Source: Spongiibacter nanhainus
GTDB lineage: Bacteria; Pseudomonadota; Gammaproteobacteria; Pseudomonadales; Spongiibacteraceae
Assembly (NCBI RefSeq): GCF_016132545.1
Contig: NZ_CP066167.1
Location: 2,445,001-2,509,000 of the forward strand
DNA: 64,000 nt
Direction of reading: 5' to 3'
The translations under genes were made by a program, and so were the position numbers. Shown here piece after piece: positions 1-8,215 of this stretch. How positions within the stretch are numbered: position 1 is the stretch's first letter; each line of letters begins with the position of its first letter. The notes under the pieces are model-generated. The model saw only the letters and a program-made list of their open reading frames with translations, had not been told where the DNA came from and did no database searches.

Positions 1-88
1 CGTCGGTACGCAGCCGGGTGGCGATCAGTGATTGGTGGCCGTCTCGCAAGGCCACGTCGGTAATTTTGATGGGCTTGGCTTTACTCAT
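1..88 (-). CDS. pycB: Pyruvate carboxylase subunit B (N-terminal fragment, cut by window edge)
   Basis: Only the first 29 codons are inside the window, starting at an ATG at position 88 on the minus strand. They read MSKAKPIKITDVALRDGHQS followed by LIATRLRT, which is the N-terminal signature of the carboxyltransferase domain shared by pyruvate carboxylase subunit B and oxaloacetate decarboxylase alpha (LRDxHQSLxATRxRT). This domain transfers CO2 from carboxybiotin to pyruvate. It lies 51 bp downstream of the biotin carboxylase gene in the same direction, the arrangement of the two-subunit pyruvate carboxylase of pseudomonads. Oxaloacetate decarboxylase alpha is the alternative, but the adjacent biotin carboxylase favours pyruvate carboxylase. 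Confidence 0.85.
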   Translation of the reverse strand, partial: MSKAKPIKITDVALRDGHQSLIATRLRTD

Positions 89-139
89 GATAGTACTCGC
101 TTTTCTCTGATTCCTGGCATCGGCCGGGGCCGCCTGCAA

Positions 140-1555
140 TTACAATCCGGCGTGGGCGGCGATGGCCGCGGCCACCGCCAGTGCCACTTCTTCCGGCCGG
201 CTTTTATCCGAATATTGAGTCAGCTCCGGGTGCTGCTCGACAAAGCTGGTGTCGAAATGGCCGGCGCGAAAATCGGGATGCTTGAGAATTTGCTGGTAGT
301 ACGAGGCCGTGGTGCGCACACCCTGCACTCGCATGTCGTTCAACGCCCGGGCGCCCCGGTTGAGGGTTTCCTCCCAGGTGAGCCCCCACACAATCAGCTT
401 GAGGCACATGGAATCAAAATACGGCGGGATGTTGTAACCGGTGTAAATTGCGGTATCGGTGCGCACACCCGGTCCACCGGGGGCGTAGTAGCGACTGATC
501 TTGCCGAAACTGGGCAGAAAGTCGTTTTTGGGGTCTTCAGCATTGACCCGAAACTGCAGGGCGTAACCCCGGTAGGAGATATCTTCTTGACGATAGCCAA
601 GCGGCAAACCAGCCGCTATGCGGATCTGCTCCCGGACAATGTCCACCCCGGTAATCTGTTCGGTGATGGTGTGCTCTACCTGCACCCGGGTATTCATTTC
701 CATAAAGTAGATCTGGTTATCCGCCAGCAAAAACTCCACAGTGCCGGCATTTTCATAGCCCACTGCCTCGGCAGCGCGGACAGACAACTCACCAATATAG
801 TCCCGTTGCTCCGGGGTAAGTTGGGGCGACGGCGCGATTTCGATCAACTTTTGATTGCGGCGCTGAATCGAGCAATCCCGCTCAAACAGGTGGATCACAT
901 TGCCCTGGCTGTCCGCCAGAATCTGGGCCTCGATATGCCGGGGGTTGACGATGCACTTCTCCAGGAAAACATCGGCGCGACCAAAGGCCTTACTGGCTTC
1001 GGATACCACCCGGGAGAATTGCCGGCGCAGATCGGCCTCGTCGTCGCAGCGCCGAATCCCCCGGCCGCCACCACCAGAGGTCGCCTTAAGCATTACCGGG
1101 TAGCCCACTTCTGCAGCGACCGTGGCGGCTTCGTCCTCGTCGGCCAAGTTATCCTCCGTGCCCGGAGTCACCGGCACGTTGGCGGCAATCATCGCCTTGC
1201 GAGCTTCGGTTTTGTCCCCCATGCGTCGGATTACCTCCGCACTGGGGCCGATAAAGACGATGCCGCGTTGAGCACAGATATCTGCCAGTTCGGCATTTTC
1301 CGACAGGAAGCCATAGCCAGGATGCAGGGCGTCACAGCCCGTCTCCACAGCCAGGGCTACCAGCTTACGGGGGTTGAGATAGCCCTCCAGTGGATCGCTG
1401 CCGACATTGTAGGCCTCGTCGGCGCGTTTCACATGGAGAGAGAAGCGATCGGGTTCGGTATAGACGGCGGCCGAGCGAATACCCATCTCGGCACAGGCCC
1501 TAACAATCCGCACCGCAATTTCGCCACGGTTGGCAATGAGGATTTTCTTCAGCAT
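140..1555 (-). CDS. pycA: Pyruvate carboxylase subunit A (biotin carboxylase)
   Basis: A 471-residue biotin carboxylase that uses ATP and bicarbonate to carboxylate biotin; with the downstream PycB subunit it would make oxaloacetate from pyruvate (anaplerosis). The N-terminus LKKILIANRGEIAVR is the biotin carboxylase N-domain; the ATP-grasp glycine loop GGGGRG lies at residues 161-166 and the metal/substrate motif EMNTRVQVEH at 286-295. An ATG 30 bp further upstream is possible, but the conserved family start is at 1555. The length matches pseudomonad PycA and exceeds typical AccC (about 450). AccC of acetyl-CoA carboxylase is very similar, and the choice rests on the pycB-like neighbour and the divergent PycR-like LysR gene. 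Confidence 0.88.
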   Translation of the reverse strand: MLKKILIANRGEIAVRIVRACAEMGIRSAAVYTEPDRFSLHVKRADEAYNVGSDPLEGYLNPRKLVALAVETGCDALHPGYGFLSENAELADICAQRGIVFIGPSAEVIRRMGDKTEARKAMIAANVPVTPGTEDNLADEDEAATVAAEVGYPVMLKATSGGGGRGIRRCDDEADLRRQFSRVVSEASKAFGRADVFLEKCIVNPRHIEAQILADSQGNVIHLFERDCSIQRRNQKLIEIAPSPQLTPEQRDYIGELSVRAAEAVGYENAGTVEFLLADNQIYFMEMNTRVQVEHTITEQITGVDIVREQIRIAAGLPLGYRQEDISYRGYALQFRVNAEDPKNDFLPSFGKISRYYAPGGPGVRTDTAIYTGYNIPPYFDSMCLKLIVWGLTWEETLNRGARALNDMRVQGVRTTASYYQQILKHPDFRAGHFDTSFVEQHPELTQYSDKSRPEEVALAVAAAIAAHAGL

Positions 1556-1705
1556 TGAGGCCCCTCCCAAATGGCCGTCACGCAAAGCAACACTGGCCGC
1601 CCCCTATCAATAGCGGGGTCCAAGACCAAAAAAAGTGCTGCAAGGACTATTCCGCCACATTAGCGAATCATCACACTCAAAAAAAATTAATATTTGTTTT
1701 TGTAT

Positions 1706-1725
1706 CTATAAACTATTGCTTATAG
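1706..1725. promoter_or_regulatory. Candidate LysR-family operator between pycA and its divergent regulator
   Basis: A perfect inverted repeat CTATAA-N8-TTATAG lies in the 232-bp divergent intergenic region. Its size and dyad form fit the T-N11-A type boxes recognised by LysR proteins, and it lies about 62 bp upstream of the regulator's ATG. The surrounding sequence is markedly AT-rich. Binding is inferred only. Confidence 0.4.
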
Positions 1726-1787
1726 TGCGAGAGTTCGCCGCCACAATATTGACCCTAAAGACCCCTTTATACCCAAGGGCCGCTGTT

Positions 1788-2693
1788 ATGCAGACCAGTT
1801 TTCTTAGCCGCCTCACCCTGCGCCAAATCGATGTGTTTCTTGCTGTTTGCCAGCAGCGCAGCTATTCCAAAGCTGCACAGCAACTGGCGCTGACGCAGCC
1901 CGCGGTGAGCGCACAAATTCGCAGCCTGGAAAGTGTGGTCGGGCAGGCGCTGTTTGATTACCTGGGCAAACAGCTCTATCTCACCCCCGCTGGAGAGGTG
2001 CTACTCAGGGCCGGGCGGGAGTTTAAACAGCGCTTGGTTCACCTGGAAATCGAACTGACCGAGCTCCACGGCAGTTTGCATGGCACCCTTAACCTGGCGA
2101 TAGAAACCAGCGCCGACACGGTACTACCCGACTTGGTGAATCAGTTTTTGGCCCAGCACAGCGGGGCCGATATCATCGTGCATGTCGCCAACCACCAGGG
2201 TTTACTGGCCCGACTTGAAGACAATCTCGACGACTTGGCCATCATGGCCAGAGTGCCCGGGGACCGGGACCTAAGCTTCACCCCATTTACAGAGCACCGA
2301 CTGCTGGCCGTTGCCGCCAATGACCACGAACTGGCTAACCGCAACTCGTCAATTCCTCTGCTGGAGCTCTTGGACTATCCGATGCTACTGCGGGAACCCG
2401 GCTCAGGCACCCGCCGAGTGTTTGAAGATCACTGCCAGCAACGCAGTTGCGTGGTGCGTCACAGCCGCCAACTGGGCAGTAATCAGGCCATTGCCTCAGC
2501 ACTGCCCCGCAGTGGCGCCGTCGCCATTTTGCCCGAGCCCCTGGTGTCCACCCTGGCACCAAGCCAGAAACTGGTCGCGCTACCGGTGGAGGACTTCCCG
2601 ATTCGGCGCAGTTGGTGCACGGCTTATCCCAAGGGCAAGCACCTCAATCCACTGGCCGCGGCCTTTCTGAATTTTTTGCATAATCAGGCCTAG
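1788..2693 (+). CDS. LysR-family transcriptional regulator, PycR-like
   Basis: A 301-residue LysR-type regulator. The N-terminal winged helix-turn-helix covers about residues 8-66 (TLRQIDVFLAVCQQRSYSKA, then QPAVSAQIRSLE), followed by a periplasmic-binding-protein-like effector domain. It is transcribed divergently from pycA-pycB, the arrangement seen for PycR in Pseudomonas, so control of pyruvate carboxylase and its own gene is the simplest reading. I chose the ATG at 1788 because the conserved helix-turn-helix begins just after it; the open frame extends upstream without coding character. The specific effector cannot be read from the sequence. Confidence 0.85.
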   Translation: MQTSFLSRLTLRQIDVFLAVCQQRSYSKAAQQLALTQPAVSAQIRSLESVVGQALFDYLGKQLYLTPAGEVLLRAGREFKQRLVHLEIELTELHGSLHGTLNLAIETSADTVLPDLVNQFLAQHSGADIIVHVANHQGLLARLEDNLDDLAIMARVPGDRDLSFTPFTEHRLLAVAANDHELANRNSSIPLLELLDYPMLLREPGSGTRRVFEDHCQQRSCVVRHSRQLGSNQAIASALPRSGAVAILPEPLVSTLAPSQKLVALPVEDFPIRRSWCTAYPKGKHLNPLAAAFLNFLHNQA

Positions 2694-2701
2694 AGCTTTT
2701 T

Positions 2702-2825
2702 ATATAAACAGGCTTAAATCCCTTTATCCAACCAAGCTCATGGCTGCCTAATACAACCAGGCTCAAGGCTGTCTCATACAACCAAGCTCAAGGCTATCTC
2801 ATACAACCAGGCTCAAAGCTGCCTC
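2702..2825. repeat. Tandem array of a 25-bp unit at the 3' end of a methyltransferase gene
   Basis: Three near-identical 25-bp units lie at 2751-2775, 2776-2800 and 2801-2825 (ATACAACCAGGCTCAAGGCT plus 5 bp); a fourth, diverged copy is at 2726-2750 and a weakly recognisable fifth at about 2702-2726. The last unit contains the stop codon and final codons of the minus-strand methyltransferase gene, so the array looks like repeated duplication of that gene's 3' end into the downstream intergenic space. No protein-coding role is apparent. Confidence 0.85.
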
Positions 2826-3526
2826 GCTTCGGCAATACCGCGATAAAGATTCACTCGGGAAAACTCTTCTGATTCAGCCAGGTCGGGCACGGTATCGGCA
2901 CGGTAGAGACCAAGATGACGATAACCGGGAAAGTTAAAGTCCTTCACCCGGGAGTCCGCCACCAACACTTCATCCGCCCGCTCCAAAAATTGCGCCAGCA
3001 ATGGCAGGTTAGCCCGGTCATAAAGCACATCGGCAACTAAAATCACATCGTAGTGCTGTTGGTCGGCAAAAAAGTCCTCACTGTAGTCGAGCACCACACC
3101 GTTGCCCTGCGCGTTAATGCGACTGGCCAGCAGCGCATCGCGGTCGAGGTCACAGGCCACAACCTGCTTGGCGCCGGCCCGCGCCGCGGCGATCGCCGCT
3201 ATTCCAGAGCCACAGCCAAAGTCCAACACTCGCCGCCCTGCCACCACATCGGGATTATCGAGAAGATAACGTGCCAACACCTGGCCGCTGGCCCAGCAAA
3301 AACACCAATAGGCAGGGTATTGCATAATGCGCAGGGATTGCTCCGGCGTTAGAGTGTGTTGGGGGTAGTCCTGGTTAAGTAACAGCAGACCAAGCTCGGG
3401 CACCTCCGGCAATGGCAGCCACTCCAGGCGGGCCTCCGGCAAAATAGCCCGCAGTGGCGCCAGCAGTTTGTCGGAATCTAGCCGGTTTTCGGGACCCAGG
3501 GCCGGCGACTGAAATCCAAGTTCCAT
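2813..3526 (-). CDS. Class I SAM-dependent methyltransferase, ETFB/PrmA-like
   Basis: A 237-residue Rossmann-fold methyltransferase with the SAM-binding motif VLDFGCGSG at residues 100-108 and the acidic loop ACDLDRDAL near 124-132. The upstream region with an aromatic PAYWCFCW segment resembles the COG3897 / electron-transfer-flavoprotein lysine methyltransferase group, so a protein substrate is likely, but the target is not readable. I chose the ATG at 3526 because AAGGA lies at suitable distance; the open frame continues 16 codons upstream. It is divergent from the CULT-domain gene. Its 3' end is embedded in a tandem repeat array. Substrate assignment is inference. Confidence 0.75.
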   Translation of the reverse strand: MELGFQSPALGPENRLDSDKLLAPLRAILPEARLEWLPLPEVPELGLLLLNQDYPQHTLTPEQSLRIMQYPAYWCFCWASGQVLARYLLDNPDVVAGRRVLDFGCGSGIAAIAAARAGAKQVVACDLDRDALLASRINAQGNGVVLDYSEDFFADQQHYDVILVADVLYDRANLPLLAQFLERADEVLVADSRVKDFNFPGYRHLGLYRADTVPDLAESEEFSRVNLYRGIAEARQL

Positions 3527-3591
3527 CAACATCCTTAAAATAAGTTTTAGGTAAGGGCGAACAAACCGCCACAATCAACTGGGAGGCTGCA

Positions 3592-3987
3592 ATGCCCGAC
3601 TCTGCAATGGCGAACGAGCTGCATAAAGTGCTGGATAGCGTCAGCGCTGTGGAACCCAGCGAGCTGATCCGCTGCAGCCTCTGCCAACACCCAGTCAGCG
3701 CTGCGCAATTCCGTATCCGAATCAACGGCGACTATCAGCACCGTTTTAGTAACCCCAGCCAGCAAGTCTTTGATGTGGTTTGCCTGCAGATGGCTCCAGG
3801 TGTCGCCATTCGTGGCGAGGCTACCAGCGAGCACACGTGGTTTCAGGGTTTCACCTGGCAGTTTGGCCACTGTGAACAATGCGGTGAACATCTGGGCTGG
3901 TATTATCAGGGCAGTTCAACGGCGCCGTCGACCACAACACCGTCTTTTTTTGCGCTGATTAGCGCCAGACTCAAAGAGGCTCGATAG
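3592..3987 (+). CDS. Stand-alone CULT-domain (cereblon-type) zinc protein
   Basis: A 131-residue protein that consists almost entirely of a CULT domain, the thalidomide-binding fold of eukaryotic cereblon, also known from bacterial single-domain proteins. Two CxxC pairs (C28/C31 and C94/C97) would bind zinc. Three tryptophans at 83, 89 and 103 (motif HTWFQGFTW, then HLGWYY) have the same spacing, +6 and +14, as the ligand-cage tryptophans 380, 386 and 400 of human cereblon. GGGAGG stands just before the ATG. It has no signal peptide. The natural ligand is unknown; known ligands of the fold include glutarimides, uracil-like compounds and cyclic imide degrons. It is divergent from a protein-methyltransferase-like gene. 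Confidence 0.85.
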   Translation: MPDSAMANELHKVLDSVSAVEPSELIRCSLCQHPVSAAQFRIRINGDYQHRFSNPSQQVFDVVCLQMAPGVAIRGEATSEHTWFQGFTWQFGHCEQCGEHLGWYYQGSSTAPSTTTPSFFALISARLKEAR

Positions 3988-4055
3988 CGGCCAGCCGGGC
4001 GCCGATGCGCTATTATGCAGCCGTCAACCTGTGACCCAAGCACCCCGTATGTACC

Positions 4056-4745
4056 ATGTCAGACGCCACAACCACGCCCTTTATTAATCCACCCTGCGAG
4101 GACGTGGTGCAAATCCACTTTGCCGACCCACACCTGTTACTGGTGGACAAGCCCGCCGGACTGCTGTCGGTGCCGGGCCGTCACCCCGACAACCAGGATT
4201 GTTTGATCAGCCGATTGCAGGAGGATTACCGTGACGCCCTTATCGTTCACCGCCTGGACATGGCCACCTCTGGCCTGATGGTCGTCGCTCGGGGCAAGGC
4301 AAGCCATCGCCATCTCAGCAAGCAATTTCAACAACGTCAGGTCGAGAAAGAGTATCGGGCCAGGCTGTTTGGCGAAGTCGCCGCGGAGCAAGGCTATATC
4401 GATCTGCCACTGGCCTGCGATTGGCCCCGTCGCCCCCGCCAGCACATTAACTTTAGCGATGGCAAGGCGGCGCAAACCCACTTTCGCCGCCTGGCCATAC
4501 AGGATGGCTGCAGCGACGTGTTGTTAATGCCCCACACCGGCCGCTCACACCAGCTTCGGGTTCACGCCGCCGCCATCGGTCACCCTATTTTGGGCTGTGA
4601 ATTCTACGCCCACCCCCAGGCTCGTCGACTCAGCGACCGCCTGCTGCTGCACAGCAGCCGCCTGTGCTTCATTCACCCCGACAGCGGCGAGATGCTGGAC
4701 TTCCACTCGCCACCGCCTTTTAGCGCTGCCGGTTCGATTGGATGA
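4056..4745 (+). CDS. rluA: Pseudouridine synthase, RluA family
   Basis: A 229-residue RluA-family pseudouridine synthase, expected to isomerise uridine in 23S rRNA (U746 type) and tRNA position 32 if it is the true RluA. The catalytic motif HRLDMATSG is at residues 65-73 with D68 as the nucleophilic aspartate, and the sequence opens with the family pattern LLLVDKPAGLLSVPG at 28-42. There is no N-terminal S4 domain and the length suits RluA rather than RluC or RluD. No clear ribosome binding site precedes the ATG. RluF or TruC-like specificity cannot be excluded. Confidence 0.82.
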   Translation: MSDATTTPFINPPCEDVVQIHFADPHLLLVDKPAGLLSVPGRHPDNQDCLISRLQEDYRDALIVHRLDMATSGLMVVARGKASHRHLSKQFQQRQVEKEYRARLFGEVAAEQGYIDLPLACDWPRRPRQHINFSDGKAAQTHFRRLAIQDGCSDVLLMPHTGRSHQLRVHAAAIGHPILGCEFYAHPQARRLSDRLLLHSSRLCFIHPDSGEMLDFHSPPPFSAAGSIG

Positions 4746-4820
4746 GCAGCCGCGCTCCGGGGCAAGTCAACAGGATCGTGCTAGACTTTCACTGCATGCG
4801 TCGCGCAGAGGCATTAGCAA

Positions 4821-5327
4821 ATGGTTGAAATCGGAACAGACGGGCAGCACGCCCAAATTATTATCCGCCCCAACTGCTCTTCCAGCTGGCAGAGCAACCG
4901 ACGCATTATTGCCGCAATATTCTCCGTTAACGCGCTCTTCGCCAGCGGTTTTATCGCCTCTGGAGCTTGGCTGGTGCTGCCCTTTATGGGCTTTGAATTA
5001 ACCGCCCTGTGGCTGGTGTTGCGCCGGGTTTTCCAGCGCTTACAGATTCAGCAAGTGGTGCGGCTCAATGGCCAGGAATTAAGGATTGAAAGCGGCTACT
5101 TTCGCGCCGAGCGCAGTTGGCGTTGGCCCCAGCAAGCCAGCAGTGTGCTGGTTACCCAATGCCCCCACCCCTGGGACCCCCTGCGCATCAGCCTCAGCCA
5201 CAGCGGTGAGTACGTTGTCATCGGCCAGTTTCTCAATCGCGATGACAGCCGCCGACTACTGGACGCCCTGCGGGACTCCGGCCTGCCGATTCGCCAGTTT
5301 GGCAGTGACGGCACCCTGGCGGCCTAG
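4821..5327 (+). CDS. DUF2244 family membrane protein
   Basis: A 168-residue protein of the DUF2244 type. After a short polar N-terminus it has two adjacent hydrophobic segments (about residues 29-50 and 52-67), then a soluble C-terminal half that includes ISLSHSGEYVVIGQFLNRDD. Family members are two-helix inner-membrane proteins of unknown function, often found near cytochrome oxidase genes, but here the neighbours are rluA and a SIMPL protein. GAGG lies 9 bp before the ATG. Confidence 0.75.
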   Translation: MVEIGTDGQHAQIIIRPNCSSSWQSNRRIIAAIFSVNALFASGFIASGAWLVLPFMGFELTALWLVLRRVFQRLQIQQVVRLNGQELRIESGYFRAERSWRWPQQASSVLVTQCPHPWDPLRISLSHSGEYVVIGQFLNRDDSRRLLDALRDSGLPIRQFGSDGTLAA

Positions 5328-5333
5328 CTCACT

Positions 5334-6050
5334 CTAATCGGACAGGTAATACTCCACGGTAGACACAACCCGTACTTTTTTGATGTGGGGGTTATTGCGG
5401 TCTCGGTCACCGATCGAAAACTGCCCCTGAGAGGCGCGGCGAATTTTGCCCAGCCGACTGTCCGAGTCCTCCGCAAACTTCTGTGCCACTTCCCGGGCCT
5501 TGCGGGTGGCCTCCTCTATCATCGCCGGCTTGACGTCGTTGAGACGGGTAAACAGGTACTCCGCCTGGGACTGGTAACCGCCGGTAAAAACGATGCCCTG
5601 CTTGCCCAACTCGGACAGCATCTCCATCACCTTGCGCACCAGCTCCACATCGGAGGAGTACACCGTGACTATCTGTGAGGCGGTATAGCGAAATTCCGCG
5701 CGGCCATTATTGCCATATTGCTGGGCGGACTTGTCGGTGATGGAGGGCGATGTAATACTGACCTCGTCGGCCTTCACCCCCTTGGCTATCAGAAACTGGC
5801 GAATTTTATCGGTACTGGTCTCGATATCACTGTAGAGCTTGCCCAGGTCGTTGCCAGCCTCGGTAAACTGGATCGGCCAGATTACGATATCGGCGGGATA
5901 CTCCCGCTCCGACAAGCCTTTCACTGTGACGCTGCGCTCGTACTCTTTAAAGGTGATTGCCGAGTTGCCCAGTAGATAGCCCAGCACCGCCGCACTGAGC
6001 ACCAGAAACACCCCGAATATCGCCGCATTGGTTTTATCCGACCCTGACAT
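5334..6050 (-). CDS. SIMPL domain-containing (DUF541) envelope protein
   Basis: A 238-residue protein with one N-terminal membrane anchor (about residues 8-28) followed by a SIMPL/DUF541 domain that starts with RSVTVKGLSEREYPADI. The domain is a periplasmic fold of poorly defined function, linked in some bacteria to oxidative stress tolerance. AGAGG lies directly upstream of the ATG. It ends 6 bp from the convergent DUF2244 gene, leaving no room for a separate terminator between them. Confidence 0.8.
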   Translation of the reverse strand: MSGSDKTNAAIFGVFLVLSAAVLGYLLGNSAITFKEYERSVTVKGLSEREYPADIVIWPIQFTEAGNDLGKLYSDIETSTDKIRQFLIAKGVKADEVSITSPSITDKSAQQYGNNGRAEFRYTASQIVTVYSSDVELVRKVMEMLSELGKQGIVFTGGYQSQAEYLFTRLNDVKPAMIEEATRKAREVAQKFAEDSDSRLGKIRRASQGQFSIGDRDRNNPHIKKVRVVSTVEYYLSD

Positions 6051-6105
6051 AGGCCTCTCTCCAGGCGTGTTAGAACGATGGGGTTAAGATTCGCAGTGGG
6101 CGCCG

Positions 6106-6897
6106 TTAGTTCCGCGAGTCTGCCGTCGCCGCCGCAGCTACGTCTACCTCAAGCTCGTCCAGCCCGTCGACCACCAGGCGATAGCGCCCCGCTTGTAAGG
6201 GATGCATGCCATCCAAAGCGCCAGTCAACAACCATTGATCGGGATAAAGGGTCCACCCAGCTGCCACCAGGGTGTTGATAAGGCTCAACAGTGCCTGCCA
6301 CTGGCCACCTATCACCGCACTGGCGCGGCTTGTGGATACCCGCTGTTCATCTCGAAAAAGGCGAGCAGTCAACTCATTGGGCTCAAGCTCAACCAGCTCG
6401 GTCGCAGCCCCCACCACGGCCCTGTGGGCCGCCACATTGCCCCGCACAATGGCCAATACCGATTCGGGCTTAGCTCCCAACAAAGCCAAATCGGGAAACT
6501 CCAGCGCAGGCGCCACCCTGGCCACTTTGGCGCGCAGCGCCGCCTCACTGGCCACCGGCTCACTAACCGGCTCGGCGAGCTGATAGGCCAGCTCCATTTC
6601 TACCCTGCCCTTGCCGAAATTACCCAGGCTAAGCGCGCTCCCGCTTCGACTGCCCTGCCGCAATACCCCAGCTACCGAGCGGTCGCTGCCAAAGGCCTCC
6701 CGGCTGGCCAGAGAGGTCAAACCCGCTTTGAAACCAAAGGGCGGCTCCCCGGCCAGCAACTGCAATTGCTTTGCCCGTTGATCGCGATACGCCTGGTCGA
6801 AATTGTCCGGCTCCGCCGCCGACGCAAGTCCCGCCAGACAGAGAAAAATGCTCACTGCCAAGCATCGACTCGCTATCTGCCAACTCGACTTTGACAT
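6106..6897 (-). CDS. Exported 2-keto-4-pentenoate hydratase-like protein
   Basis: A 263-residue protein with a clear Sec signal peptide (SRCLAVSIFLCLAGLASA, cut after about residue 27). The rest resembles the hydratase/FAH-fold family of MhpD and oxaloacetate decarboxylases: FGFKAGLTS near 55, FGKGRVEMELAYQL near 95, then a segment like the family core. Family members in aromatic degradation are cytosolic and metal dependent, so export is unusual. I do not see the full set of acidic metal ligands, and the protein may not be catalytic. A G-rich ribosome binding site precedes the ATG at 6897. It lies downstream of an APC permease in the same direction. Confidence 0.65.
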   Translation of the reverse strand: MSKSSWQIASRCLAVSIFLCLAGLASAAEPDNFDQAYRDQRAKQLQLLAGEPPFGFKAGLTSLASREAFGSDRSVAGVLRQGSRSGSALSLGNFGKGRVEMELAYQLAEPVSEPVASEAALRAKVARVAPALEFPDLALLGAKPESVLAIVRGNVAAHRAVVGAATELVELEPNELTARLFRDEQRVSTSRASAVIGGQWQALLSLINTLVAAGWTLYPDQWLLTGALDGMHPLQAGRYRLVVDGLDELEVDVAAAATADSRN

Positions 6898-6971
6898 CAA
6901 CGCCGCCCCTCCCCCGGCTTGTCCATCGTTTCTAGCACTCCCTATCATCCCAACCGTTTTTACATCAACGC

Positions 6972-8198
6972 CTATACCAACAACCAACGGGCGGCGATAA
7001 ACCCTACACTGATCGCCAGCCCCACCGCCGGCACCCACAGCGGGTAACAGCGCACCCCCTCCACCAGGGGCTGTCGGCGTTTGATGCGCAGCAGCGCCCC
7101 ATTGACCATGACAAAAATCAGCAACACCAGCAGGCTGGTTAATTCCGCCAATCGCTCGAGGGGCATGGCAAGGGCAAACACCAGGGTTAATACCACCACC
7201 AAGACAGTAGCGATAACCGGTGTCGCCGTGGGTTGCCAGACCTGGCCAAGCACACTGGGCAACCAGCCCTGGCGGGCCATGCCATACAACATTCTCGCCC
7301 CCATAATAATTTGTATCAGCGCGCCGTTAACCACCGCAAAAAGGCTGATTGCCACAATCGGCAAGGGTGATGCGCCAGTGCTGCGCTCGTAAATTAAAGC
7401 CAGCGGTGCATCGCTGGCAGCCAGTTCCGCCGGGCTAATTACCGACGTGGCAACCACACTGACCAAGGCGTATAAAACGGTCGCAATTAACAGGGCCAAT
7501 AGCGCGGCCAGGGGCAAGTTCCGTTCGGGACGCTTGACCTCCTCGGCGATATTGACCATGTCTTCAAACCCGATAAAGGCATAAAAGGCCAGAAATGCGC
7601 CGACCACTACCCCACTTAAGCCCGGTGAAGTTGGCAGTGCCTGGATCAGTGGTTCGACAGTGATCGCGTAGTGTCCTCCGAACATGACAATCAGCACCAG
7701 CCCCCCCGCCTCCGCCACAGTGAGCAGGGCCACGACCTTCACCGACTCGCTGATCCCCCAAATCGCGATACCGCCCAGAACAACGATCAACCCGCATATC
7801 AGCGGCACCGTTGGCAGGTCCCAGAACACTTGAACGTAGCCCACAAAGCCGTGACTGATGGTCGCTGCAGAGGTAATGCCAGATACCATTACCAGCAAAC
7901 CAACAAACAAGGACAACCAAGGGCGGTTAAAGGCCTGATACAAATAGACCGCCACACCGGCGCTAACGGGATAACGGGCCGCCAACTCAGCATAACTGAA
8001 TACCGTGAAAGCCACGCCGGCGGAGGCCAGTACGAACGCCCAGGCGGTGGCACCACCTGCCACTCCTGCGACCTTGCCCACCAGCACATAGATGCCCGCA
8101 CCCAGAATATTTCCCAGGCCGTACAGCAACAACAGCCACAGCCCAACCCGCCGCTTGAGGGGCGCCGAGGGAGTGGTGGTTTCCGGGAAGTTACTCAA
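6972..8198 (-). CDS. APC-family amino acid permease
   Basis: A 408-residue integral membrane transporter with about 12 hydrophobic segments. The first segment carries GLGNILGAGIYVLVGKVAG, the unwound-helix glycine motif of amino acid/polyamine/organocation permeases that binds the substrate backbone. It is shorter than typical 450-500-residue family members, mostly in the C-terminus. The start is a TTG at 8198: an in-frame stop lies nine codons upstream and the next ATG is far inside. It follows the AI-2E-like gene by 17 bp, so the two are probably co-transcribed. Substrate unknown. Confidence 0.8.
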   Translation of the reverse strand: MSNFPETTTPSAPLKRRVGLWLLLLYGLGNILGAGIYVLVGKVAGVAGGATAWAFVLASAGVAFTVFSYAELAARYPVSAGVAVYLYQAFNRPWLSLFVGLLVMVSGITSAATISHGFVGYVQVFWDLPTVPLICGLIVVLGGIAIWGISESVKVVALLTVAEAGGLVLIVMFGGHYAITVEPLIQALPTSPGLSGVVVGAFLAFYAFIGFEDMVNIAEEVKRPERNLPLAALLALLIATVLYALVSVVATSVISPAELAASDAPLALIYERSTGASPLPIVAISLFAVVNGALIQIIMGARMLYGMARQGWLPSVLGQVWQPTATPVIATVLVVVLTLVFALAMPLERLAELTSLLVLLIFVMVNGALLRIKRRQPLVEGVRCYPLWVPAVGLAISVGFIAARWLLV

Positions 8199-8215
8199 GT
8201 TCGTGCTGCAGCCCT

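Noticed and set aside
32-1558. 508-codon open frame on the plus strand opposite pycA
   Set aside because: It is a GC-rich antisense shadow of a conserved biotin carboxylase frame; the protein has no recognisable domain, and pycA motifs are intact on the other strand.
2751-2825. CRISPR-like array (25-bp repeats)
   Set aside because: Units are directly adjacent with no spacers and decay gradually, so this is a tandem duplication, not a CRISPR array.
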